Shown one piece after another: positions 44,099 to 53,830 of a stretch of 64,000 bases of DNA. Numbering within the stretch: the first letter of the stretch is position 1; every line of letters starts with the position of its first letter. This DNA is from Ectobius pallidus. Its lineage: Eukaryota; Arthropoda; Insecta; Blattodea; Ectobiidae. The DNA lies in contig CAXKWD010000002.1 in the NCBI GenBank assembly GCA_964059195.1, positions 52,726,923 to 52,790,922 on the forward strand, written 5' to 3'. Below the pieces are notes generated by a model. The model did not search any database. It had not been told where the DNA came from and saw nothing but the letters and a program-made list of their open reading frames with translations. The translations under genes were made by a program, and so were the position numbers.

Positions 44099-44473
44099 CA
44101 TGGTAAGAAAATCTGAGGATATACTATAACAAGGGATATGTTTCTGAAATATTTTTAAGCAAAAATTGAAATTAATTAATTTAAACTTAAAAATTAAGTT
44201 ATTTGCGCTACTAAACTATTTTAATAATTTGTTTTTTATAGAATACAACCACATAAGGTAGCCTAGGCAAGAAGATCACAGCAAGTTGACTTTAATTTGA
44301 ATCCTGGGACGGGATATCTGAGATTATATCCTGTTCACTGGCATGAATAACGTTTAGGATTTTCAAGCCTTTGGTTTCTTCTTCTTACATTCTTACAATT
44401 CATCCTATAACACCAGACCTAGGCTTGACTCTGGGAACTGCAATGCTATTTGCAATATATTTACTGGTATACT
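44099..44473. other. Unassigned stretch
   Basis: Lies between hAT4 and the next open frame; no features seen. Confidence 0.35.
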
Positions 44474-44845
44474 CTACTTGGTACATTTTTTCGAACATTT
44501 AAAGATTCCCAGGATAGATTTTAAAATAAAATTGCGAGTTTTCCTGCAATTGTGAGTTTGTCCATCTCCTACGAAGAAGGGGAGTCGATTACGGGTTAAA
44601 CGGTGAGGAATTCTGAGTAGGCATACTCGTTTGAACTTACCGTCTTTAATTGCCTTCACAAAGAAGGTATAATTATTTTCAAAGCACGAAAGTTTCATCT
44701 CACTCCACCGCCTGAAGCCCGGGCTGACTTTCCGAAAAGTTTTCACGATGTGTCCCTTTCTAATGAGGGTCGCGTATTGTTGACTAATCCCACAGTCAAT
44801 GTGTTTAGAGAGTACACATTCTTCTGACGTCGTGCCGATGGCCAC
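44474..44845 (-). other. Unrecognised open frame, 123 codons
   Basis: Begins with an ATG and has balanced composition (GISQQYATLIRKGHIV, NNYTFFVKAIKDGKFKRV, LLRIPHRLTRNRLPFF). It is less AT-driven than the chance ORFs. Its start lies 6 bp from a repeat that recurs at 47095, on which no matching frame is present. It may be a piece of a transposon-encoded protein. No family is recognised, and no splice or promoter signals support a host gene. Confidence 0.2.
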
Positions 44846-44850
44846 TTTTA

Positions 44851-45013
44851 CAAGTTGGTAGGAAAAAAGGACTTATTATAACACAAACGGTGGGTGCAGC
44901 TATTCAACAATATACAAGACAGTGGACAGAAAAATCTGCAGAAAAGAAAGGGTCACCTATTGTTCACTTATGCTTGCAGTTATGCAGGAGGAAGTGTTAT
45001 CTGGGTAGCTCCA
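44851..45013 (+). repeat. Family D repeat, copy 1
   Basis: TTGGTAGGAAAAAAGGACTT, ACAAACGGTGGGTGCAGC, AATCTGCAGAAAAGAAAG and GGTCACCTATTGTTCACTTA recur in order at 47095-47262. Copy 2 has a 20-bp segment (AAACCTAGACCTTTACTGA) that is absent here. Confidence 0.7.
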
Positions 45014-45111
45014 AGAAATGCATTTTTCAAGTTTTGGAAATACCTATAGGCTACTTATCTTTTTGAAGTGAAACTTCTTTAGCCGCGGTAGGGGTAAATC
45101 GAGAGTTGTGT

Positions 45112-45180
45112 AACGCACAAAATCGTCACGAAATTAGTGTCACACTCAAAATCGTCACGAAATTAGTGAGGTGTGACGGA
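45112..45180 (+). repeat. Two tandem copies of a 32-bp unit
   Basis: AAAATCGTCACGAAATTAGTG occurs twice, separated by TCACACTC-type sequence that resembles the flanking GTGTGACGG. Confidence 0.7.
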
Positions 45181-45235
45181 ACGGACTGCACATAAAACAA
45201 TCAACTCAATGATTAGGCTTATCCAAAATTTAAAG

Positions 45236-45396
45236 AACAAAACAAAAATGAAAAATAAAAAAAAATTTAAAATTTAAAAAAATTAAAATCCTAAATTAAA
45301 AAATAAAAAAATTAAAAATTAAAAAATCCAAGATATAAAAAAATTTAAAGATCCAAAATTTAAAAAATAAAAAAAAAAAAAATAAAACAAGTTTCA
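45236..45396 (+). repeat. A-rich low-complexity tract
   Basis: AAAAATAAAAAAATTAAAAATTAAA-type sequence (written in pieces: AAAAATAAAAAAATT, AAATTTAAAAAAATT) with scattered ATCC words. Such tracts often mark a retroposon tail, but no body was recognised upstream. Confidence 0.85.
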
Positions 45397-46104
45397 CTTC
45401 TGTCGCTTGGCGTTTCACGCACTTTTTTAAAAGGTTGGAAAATCGCATACCATCGGTCAGGCTAAAGATCACGGTTCCTGTTGTCTAGTTACAGATATTG
45501 ATAACAACCAAGGACTACCCTTAAAATTCACTATAGTGTCTGTAGGCTGTAAATTTCACCATGATGTATACGTATAGGTCAGTTTATATTAAATGTTAAA
45601 TAGTCGTATTAAGAGATAAATTTGTTTTATTTTCTACAGAATACTGACACGTGACAATTTAAATAAATCTGCGAGGTCTTATCACCAGAACACTAGCTCC
45701 ACCACCACACAGTACAATTTATTTCTGCATATTATGTAGGATTCTAAAACATACAATCCTCAGTAAAATGGAAATACGTGTGATGCAATCATTATATATA
45801 CATATCTGTCACTAAATGAGGTTAGCCATGGATCACAGCCTGCTGGAATAAAAACAAATGCAATAATAGAATTATCAATATTCATCCTCCAATTTCATTT
45901 GTACAATTTATTTCCTATTTATGGTAAATACCTACCAGCGCCTTTCATTTCACTCATTTACAATGTATTATAAAAGAGAATATAACGGGAATATTATAGG
46001 CCTATTTGATACGATAATCCTTATCGGAAAAAATTCGTTATATTTAATAAATTATTCGTTTTTAATTATTTATTTATTATTATAGTTATTTACGATGTAA
46101 GACC
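45397..46104. other. Unassigned stretch
   Basis: No open frame, TIR or tRNA-like box was seen between the A-rich tract and hAT5. Confidence 0.35.
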
Positions 46105-46756
46105 GCTATATATAGGCTTTCCAGATTTCTTAAATGTTCACCCGGGAGTCCGGAATGCCCCCTAGCATCGCAGGTATTCAAGGGTACACACCCTTGGCGG
46201 GTTTTCAGAGTGTTTTAGATGGTAGTTTATTCTCAGTGCTATGAATAAATGGTTACTGATTAGGAACCTAAACCAGGCATATGACTAAATGACATACGCA
46301 TATAAATTTAAACATTTTATTTCTTACATGTTAATATTTAAAAGTTACTTAAGTAAGAGGAAACACTTTGAATGAGGACTAAAAATTTGAACAATATTTA
46401 CATGCACTTTTCATTAGCTAGGATTTTTTTTAGAAAGTTTTTTTTTGGTTTTAATCTTGTAAAAATCTTCACAAGCTCTCGCTTCGCGCATGGGTCACGA
46501 TTGGCGAGACAAGACATATACGATGACAATATTATTTATTAGCAGACCATCACTCTTCTATAGTTTTCACTTTTCATACAGTACAGAAATAAATGACAAA
46601 GTAATTATCATAAATAATCCTTCACAGTTAATCATTATTAGACTTTTTTGGTCATCTAGAAAATCAAATTTAATTTTTACCGGGACGTGAAGTAAACCGG
46701 CTGGGACACCGGGATTTTGTCTGAAAACCGGGACGTCTGGCAAGCCTAGCTATATA
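46105..46756. mobile_element. hAT-type MITE with perfect 8-bp target duplication (hAT5)
   Basis: The element (46113-46748, 636 bp) has ends TAGGCTTTCCAGA and, inverted, TAGGCTTGCCAGA. It is flanked by GCTATATA at 46105-46112 and 46749-46756. Both subterminal parts carry CCCGG/CCGGG words (CACCCGGGAGTCCGG, AACCGGGACGTC, ACACCGGGAT). The frame 46490-46690 lies inside and shows no transposase motif. Confidence 0.9.
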
Positions 46757-47094
46757 GAACTTAACAGGCAAGCATGGATTTAAGAAAAAAGTTGCTAGCG
46801 AGATTTGTTATTTAGGTTAAGTTCTTATAACAGTTGGACAACGTACGACGTTTGATGTTATTTTGAATAGTGAATTTTAAAAGGAAAATAATTTCAGTTT
46901 GCTTGTACTTAAAATACGAGGCAGAATCAAATGAAAACTGCAATTAATTTTTTCCCACTATTTTACTGCAGGAAGAATGCTTGCTTGTATATTATTGTAT
47001 CGTAGTAACAAAAAACATTCTGGTAATTTCGTATGTAACAGCATTCAGGCTTTTTGGTTGGAAAAAAATTGTTTGAAAATATTTTACTAGTTGG
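46757..47094. other. Unassigned stretch
   Basis: AT-rich sequence between hAT5 and family D copy 2; nothing recognised. Confidence 0.35.
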
Positions 47095-47262
47095 TAGGAA
47101 AAAAGGACTTATAACACAAACGGCGGGTGCAGCTATTCGACAATATACAATTCAGTGGACTGAACAATCTGCAGAAAAGAAAGAAAACCTAGACCTTTAC
47201 TGAGGGTCACCTATTGTTCACTTATGCTTGCAATTAAACAGGAGGAAGTGTTCATTGGGTAG
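47095..47262 (+). repeat. Family D repeat, copy 2
   Basis: Counterpart of 44851-45013. It is followed within 5 bp by a piece of an RTE-like LINE, so family D could be the flank of, or part of, a larger element. Confidence 0.7.
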
Positions 47263-47266
47263 TGTT

Positions 47267-47445
47267 AATCTTGGCCTTAATGTCTCTAGTCAAGTAGCCA
47301 ATCTCTTCTGAAAATGAGACAGGTACGGGTTTTTATCTAACTGAAATCTTTCTACTTTTACAATAATTTTGAAAGCATTAGATTTTTGTGATAATAAATG
47401 CAGATAATGTTTGTCTTTTGGGTGATGATAAAAATGTAATGTTTA
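47267..47445 (+). pseudogene. RTE-like LINE fragment, palm region, copy 1
   Basis: ATCTTGGCCTTAAT, GTAGCCAATCTCTT, AGATTTTTGTGA and ATAATGTTTGTCTTTTGGGT recur at 50483-50641. There the frame reads NADNVCLLGDD, a decayed YADD box. It ends a few bases after the catalytic-box region. Too short to place on its own. Confidence 0.55.
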
Positions 47446-47820
47446 AATTATTTCTGTTAAAAAAATTATTTAAATAGTACATCTAGCAGTTGGGTAAATA
47501 ATCACGCTCGAAACTGCGAGCACCTGCTAGTGTAAATATATTTGGAAACAGTTAAAATAAATATTTTGATATCCGCAATAGTAGCAATAAATCAAGTTTA
47601 ACCAAAAGCCAGAGCAATGTCGTTTGTGCGACAAAATGAGTCGGTCAAGTTCGACAACAGAGGTTAGATAATGATAGACGTCATATTGCCCAACGCTGCA
47701 GCGTGCCACCGGAAAACCACGATTACTCTTACCTTAAGTAAATTATTACACACAAAAATTAACGAATAAAATCGAAACAAAATAACAAAGTTTTATATTA
47801 ATTTATACATATATAGGCCT
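47446..47820. other. Unassigned stretch
   Basis: The frame 47527-47709 (minus) has no recognised motif. Base composition begins to rise in GC toward 47850. Confidence 0.35.
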
Positions 47821-47956
47821 TTATTCAGTGGAAGTGGCCCTGATTAGATCTTCAGTCTGACAGTGAGGGGGCAGTTTCGGAGGACCGGTATCGAAGTGGG
47901 CGGCCTGTGGGAGGAAATCACAAGTATCAAGTGATTAAACAATCTATATCGTGCGC

Positions 47957-48095
47957 ATGTCCAGTTTGGCGCCTCCCAAGCAGTGCGGGATGTATAAAAC
48001 TTGTGACTTGAGGGTAGCGGAGTCTAGAAACACGCGCGACTACCTGGACGACAATACCACAACACTCTTCACCAGCCCACGGTCATCTCCTAAAG
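47957..48095 (+). CDS. Candidate first coding exon of an unidentified gene
   Basis: In strongly AT-rich DNA, 47840-48095 is a compact GC-rich stretch. From ATG 47957 a frame runs 46 codons plus one base (begins MSSLAPPKQCGMYKTCDL, ends FTSPRSSPK) to a splice-donor-like CTAAAG|GTAGGC at 48095/48096. A second in-frame ATG lies at 47990. A TATAAAA box at 47993-47999 would place a start site near 48025, inside this frame. If that promoter is used, the exon is 5' UTR instead. A TTCAGTC initiator-like word lies at about 47850. No family is recognised and no downstream exon was found, so this is the best host-gene hint in the window but remains weak. Confidence 0.3.
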
Positions 48096-48097
48096 GT

Positions 48098-48663
48098 AGG
48101 CATCACTTCTACCTTCAACTGTATCTCACGTCTCACATGAAATTGTTATAAATTATATAGTATTTTGCACATATATACTTGATCGCTCTATCTTCCGCGA
48201 AATAATATCTAATAAGAGTTATTAACAAACAACTAAACAACTAAAACATCTTGACATTTAGGAAATCACTTCTTCAAAGCTTTAATATTTAATAATAAAA
48301 TTCGAGCAGTTTGCTCATTCCGGTGTATTTCTAAATAAATATTTGGTTATTTTCTTTCTTTTTATTTTCTTAAAAAGGATTATACTTTAATTTTAAAATT
48401 TGTAAATGTTTTTTGTTTATTTGTGTATTTTTGTATTTGTATTTGTATTTGATTTGCAGAAATAAAAATAAAATAAATAAATTAAAAATTTTAAAAAGTA
48501 GAATTACATGTCAATCAAAGTATTATATTAGGAAACAGTTAACACTATTAAAAATAAATATTTTGATATCCGCAATATAACAAATCACAAAATATTATCA
48601 CAAAATATAGTATTACAAAATTACAAAATATTAGAAAATATAGTATAATCGCAACAAAATATT
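48098..48663. other. Unassigned, very AT-rich
   Basis: Contains a TTTGTATTTGTATTTGTATTTG run near 48430-48450 (three to four TTTGTA units) and reiterated CACAAAATATTA/TACAAAATATTA words at 48580-48660. If 47957-48095 is an exon, this would be intron. Confidence 0.4.
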
Positions 48664-48812
48664 GTGTGAGGGATGGTTGGATGGTGCTAACACAGTGTAG
48701 GGTTGAATGGCGGGCTCAAGTAAGCGCGGCAATGAACCATCGGGTTCTATAAAATATATAATATTCCTTTAGCTTGCTGAGGAATTGTCTATTGCCATTG
48801 AGTAAGTAAGTA
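48664..48812 (+). mobile_element. RTE-like LINE 3' end fragment
   Basis: GATGGTTGGATGG, AGGGTTGAATGGCGGGCTCA, TGAACC..CGGGTTC and GAATTGTCTATTGCCATTGA match the 3' end of the longer LINE at 52700-52830. It ends in three AGTA repeats (GAGTAAGTAAGTAAG), the likely 3' tail. Confidence 0.65.
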
Positions 48813-50482
48813 AGAATTGCCGGTCATTGGTTACTGAACTGATGAACTTTTAATAAGTTACTTCACAACATGAGAGGAGCCATAAATACTAGTTTGGCAC
48901 AATAACTCCTTATCAATTTCTTAGTAGTCAAATATCTGAAGTTTTTAAATACTCATTTACTGCACTTAGTGCAACAAATTCGTGCTACACTAACAAGCAT
49001 TAAGTTCGGAACTTGCATTCTTCTGTTATTGTAAAATGTAACTAAGAATTTACTTATTGTTAGTTTTAAATCGAAATTTGAAAAGTTTTATATCGAAATC
49101 TGAAAGAATATTTCAAAGTAGGCAACCAACATGATTTCTGTCTACTTCAAAGAATTTAATTTTCCTGTTATAAGGCAGTTATCTTTTAGTTAATGATCTT
49201 ATAGCTTCTAATAAATGGTTCCTGCACTTTCAATCATTAAATGAAATTATTTTAAACATCTTCAATAAGCATTTAAACAAGATCTTTCTATTTATGTATG
49301 TTAGGGAAAAATTAATTTATATTAATTACGAGATAATGTTACGTTTTTCATGACTGTCATTAGTATATATTACTATTAGTATATATTAGTATTAATGAGT
49401 ATATATTCAACTGCAAGGGTATGAAACAAGACATATAACTTGTTTAAATATATTATGTAATAATAATAATAAAATAAACTCAACATCTCTACTATTGTTA
49501 GATACAAGTCATTCAATGTATTTTCAATCTCAATTTTGTTATATGGCCACTTGCTCCTACTTTTCCGCAAGAAACGCAATTTATTTTCCTCATTAGAATT
49601 ATTTATATAATATAGCTACAGATTTTTCGTTACTAAACTAATACTTTGTAGTAACATGCAATTAGCTAGCTGATAATCGGTAATGAAAACTACTATTTTA
49701 ATTGGAATCCATTCCAGATATCTTCTAAAAAATGTATTCTCATTATGACGAAAACGTATCGCTTCAAAAACAACAAGCATTGCATGTTGTATTAAATATA
49801 TTTATGTAAGTGAAGTCTATTATAATTATTGTTATTTAAGAAGATGTTAATGACTGAAATACAATCTTAAGCGTTCACAAGCAATCACTTAAATGCGATT
49901 CCACACCAATGTTTAAATGTTCGAAATACCGTTACGTCATACGTAATAAGGGTATTTTAGTATGGTCGAAAGAAAATCAACTAATATTTATGCCATTTGT
50001 GTATGTAAATATTTAATGAAGGTTGCTAAGGATTGATTGGAAATTTCCAACGCAATAATTTATTATGAAACATAAGGTAACGCTAGGCCTATTAATTTCG
50101 ATGGGGTGCAATATAACACACTTGATAACGAAGTAACGGAAATATGGTGTTATGATAGGAATATAAACTTTTCATAAGGATTCTGAGCTTTTTCTGTAGC
50201 TATATCGAAGGTAAGAAAGTAAATGCATTGTCAAAAATATTACATGTCATTTTAATGACATTATCTACTATCGCACTTTAAAATAATGTATTAATGCCTA
50301 GACTTTATTTCCCTCATACATCATTCCCTTTATTAGTGACCTTTTCTACAGTGACAAGAATTAATGAAAATGTTTCCGGCAAGCTTCTGAGAAGTGGTTT
50401 TTCCTTTAATATTCTATATGGAGCTTCCGTCCCCTTATAATCCAACATACCTAGCAATCCCCATCTTTTTCTCGTTCCGAGA
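48813..50482. other. Unassigned AT-rich stretch
   Basis: The frame 49376-49579 (minus) is rich in Y/I/L from AT content. No repeat is shared with the rest of the window. Confidence 0.35.
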
Positions 50483-52830
50483 ATCTTGGCCTTAATAACT
50501 CTAGTGAAGTAGCCAATCTCTTAAAATAAGACAGATACGGGTTTATATCTTGAAATCTTTCTTCTTTTACAATTATTTTTTAAAGCATTAGATTTTTGTG
50601 ACAATAAATGCAGATAATGTTTGTCTTTTGGGTGATGACATAAACTCAATCGGGATAAAGGCTGAAAGTCTTTTCGATGCCTGCAGAAATGTTGGATTGG
50701 AAATTAATGCACAAATAAACTAATTATATGGTCAAAAAAGTCAAAATAATGTCCTACGAATTATTAGAATAGCATATAAAGCATTCGAACAGGTGCAGAA
50801 ATTCATATATCTGAGAGTAATAAAATCAGGTAAACTGATGTAAAGAAGTGCCAGTATGTTTTTGTTTAATCAGTTATGACTGCAATTATGATATGCAGAA
50901 TATGTTTTTTTTTAAATTGATTTCCAAGTTAAGCACCGGATTTATTCATTATGCAGGGCTTACGGAAGAAAAAAGGTCTAGTTTTTAAAAAATCAGATTA
51001 AAATCTTCCAGCATCAGCTGAACTGTACAGATTTGTGATATCTTGACAATCGCACACTCACATAAAAATACCAAAAAAAAAGTGAAATTGGCCGGTTTCG
51101 GGATTTGAACCATGGAACTTCAGAATGTGAGGCCAAGACGTTACCATCTCGGGCATCTGGGTCAATTTAACAGACTGGTTGGATAAGCGCATGTAAAACA
51201 ATAGTGTTTTTGGTCATAGCTAACTGTATTTTAATTTCCAAAGCCTTATAAAATCACAGTAAAACAATTGACTATGCTGTCAAGATAACTGATTTGCTTT
51301 TTTTTATATAAATTCTTTCGAATACGTATATTATCATATAATAGGCACTAAATTGAGCATTACTCCGAAACAGGTCAACCGATATTATCCAATATCAATA
51401 GATATCTTCCCATGAGCATTATAAATGTGTATACCAAGTTTCATAAAAATCCGGTAAAGCGTATTTGAGTTACCGCGTCTTTAAAATAGACACTAATTTG
51501 GGTTTTACTCCGGTACCGGTCTACCGATTTGGTCCAATATCAGTAGACGTCTTCCCATGTACATTATAAATGGGTATACAAAGTTTCAGGAAAATCAAAT
51601 ATAGCATATTTGAGTTATCGCGATTTCTCATATATTAACAAAAAAGGCACTAAATTGGGCATTATTCCGGTACTGGCCAACCGATTTGGTTGAATATCAA
51701 TAGAGGTCTTCCCATGTACATTATAAATGCGTATACGAAGTTTCATAAATATCCGATAAAGCGTATTTGAGTTACCGCGCCTTTAAAATAAACACTAAAT
51801 TGGGTTTTACTCCGGTGCCGGTCAACATATTAGGTTCAAATTCAATAGGGCACTTCTCATGGACGTCATAAATGTGTATACCAAGTTTCATGGAAATCCG
51901 TTCCAACGTATTTGAGTTATGGCGCCTTTCTAATAGAAAGGCGCCATAATCTATTAAAATAGGCACTAAATTGGGCATTACTCCGGTACCGGTGAACCGA
52001 TTTGGTTCAATATCAATAGGGTTCTTCCCATGGACATTATGAATGTGTTTTCCAAGTTTCATGAAAATCCTAAAAAGCGTATTTGAGTTATGGTGCGTAC
52101 AGACACACGGACAGACAGACGGACAAACAGACAGACGGACAGACGGACAGACAAACGGACAGACTTTTTTCGTCCACCACACAATCTCATAAAGTACCAA
52201 ACTGGCACTTAATAATTACAGATACAAATAATATTACGGCATAAGTGTCGGCTAAAATCAGGAAATGCTTGTTTTTATGCAATTCAGAAACTATTATCTT
52301 CTCGTCTTCTGTCCGGAAATCTAAATATACAAACTTACAAGACAATTACCTTGCCGGTTGTATTAAATGGTGCCTCAAGCTTCGGGAAGAACATATTGTG
52401 AGAGTGTTCGAAAACAGGGTGCTTAGGAAAATATTCGGACATAAGAGAGATGAAAACAACGACAGGAGAAAACCGCATATTGACGAAATTCATAACCTGT
52501 AATTTACTCTTCACCGAATATAGTAAAGATAATTAAATCAAGGAGGATGAAATGGGCAGGACATGTTGCGCGCGTGGGGGAGGAAAGTAACATCTTAAAA
52601 ATATCGACTGGGAAACCCGAAGGGAAGAGATCATTTGGAGGACCTAGACGTAGGTGGGAGGAATATGTTAATAAATTTAAGGGAAGTAGGTTTTGAGAGA
52701 GATGGTTGGATGGACTTAGTACAGAATAGGGTTGAATGGCGGGCTCATGAAAGCGCGCCAATGAACCTCCGAGTTCCATAAAAAAGATGGCTTTCTTAGG
52801 AATTGTCTATTGCCCTTGAATAAGCAAGAA
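50483..52830 (+). pseudogene. RTE-like LINE copy, split by family B
   Basis: Part 1 (50483-50815) includes NADNVCLLGDDI (decayed YADD box), then SLFDACRNVGLEINAQ and QVQKFIYLRV. Part 2 resumes after family B with IITDTN in the same frame, shifts frame, and reads GCIKWCLKLREEHIVRVF and ENRVLRKIFGHKRDE at 52340-52450. It then continues with WAGHVARVGEE and GKPEGKRSFGGPRRRWEEY to about 52680, and a 3' end shared with 48664-48812. This order matches widespread insect RTE-type ORFs (palm, thumb, then the LREEH...FG.KRDE and GHVAR regions). Several stops and frameshifts make it a pseudogene. Confidence 0.8.
50816..52210 (+). mobile_element. Family B long copy with five core units, inserted in a LINE, copy 6
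   Basis: Head AAATCAGGTAAACTGATGTA; tRNA-like module at 51078-51175 (minus strand B box GGTTCAAATCCCG); core units from about 51336, 51479, 51633, 51777 and 51954; an ACAGACGGACAGACGG-type tract (52105-52165); tail CACAATCTCATAAAGTACCA ending GGCACTTAATAATTAC. The arrangement is unit-for-unit like 27675-29054. Removing it restores a continuous LINE frame (CTG AGA GTA ATA ATT ACA GAT ACA), showing a TAATAATTA target. Confidence 0.9.
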
Positions 52831-53481
52831 AGTATTAAATTTAACATCATTCTATACGTGTTTATATATATATCCCTACTAGCTCCTCGCATTGCCATTT
52901 TGTGTAGTATTAACTTGAATCAAATTTTCAATACAGCAGCGAGATTATTAAAAATGTTTGTGCAAATTAATTAATGAATAAAATCCATTATTAAGAGGAT
53001 TAAATCAAACGTGCATTGAAACACTGATTTAACCCTGTACAAACTAACTACCACGATTCCGAGGTTACGATTCGTTAACGTGTTAATAACAAAAATCCAT
53101 AAATAATGCTCTCGCTCAGCCATTAAAATTATCCCGTTGCCAATGAAGACGAAAACTTATACCATAAAGGATACCGCGGATCTCATGTGTATTTAAAGGC
53201 AAATGCTTCTTTAATTCAGTGATGTCTACAGATCTTCCTCATTCAGTGTAGACCGAGGTATGGCAAACGTATGGCAAACCAATTTAGATGAAATAATAAC
53301 ATAATTCCTATTTTAGTACACGCTCTCTAAAACAGCTGCTTCTCGGACTAATACGCCGTAAAGTAGAACTTTATCAGCCTAGGCCGCTAATAGTTTTAGC
53401 GTTTTAGGCCGCTAGAGTTGCCATGGTAACCTCTAGCAGACGTAGTTCCAACTGTGGCACCAAGATATCTCTACAGTGTCT
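52831..53481. other. Unassigned stretch
   Basis: At 53390-53450 the word AGGCCGCTAATAGTTTTAGCG and its neighbourhood form a short self-complementary stretch (GCTAATAGTTTTAGCGTTTTAGGCCGCTAGAG). No other signal. Confidence 0.35.
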
Positions 53482-53830
53482 CCCAGTATCATAGGCGTAA
53501 CGAGGGGGGGGTTTGGGGGGTTTGAACCCCCCCATTGATTAAAAAAAGGAAAATTGTATTATTTTTTTAAGTCTGCCCATAAATTACTTAATACAAGCAT
53601 AAAGTGTGGGAAGCTTAAAACTCGTTATTTTGCGTCTTAATTTTTAAAATTTTCCGGGGGAGGACCCCCGGAAGCTTAAAACTCGTTATTTTGCATCTTA
53701 ATTTTTAAAATTTTCCGGGGGAGGACCCCCGGACCCCCCTCTCCCTGGGGGATATTCCATACCCCCCAGACCCCGCGGATGTTATAACCCCCCCCCATAT
53801 GGTCGGCCTGGTTACGCCTATGCCCAGTAT
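53482..53830. mobile_element. hAT-type MITE with perfect 8-bp target duplication (hAT6)
   Basis: The element (53490-53822, 333 bp) has ends CATAGGCGTAAC (both sides, inverted) and flanks CCCAGTAT at 53482-53489 and 53823-53830. Its interior is G- and C-run rich (GGGGGGGGTTTGGGGGG; CCCCCCC). It holds a 61-bp tandem duplication (AAGCTTAAAACTCGTTATTT at 53611 and 53672, each followed by TTTTCCGGGGGAGGACCCCC). The tip resembles that of hAT2. Confidence 0.9.
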
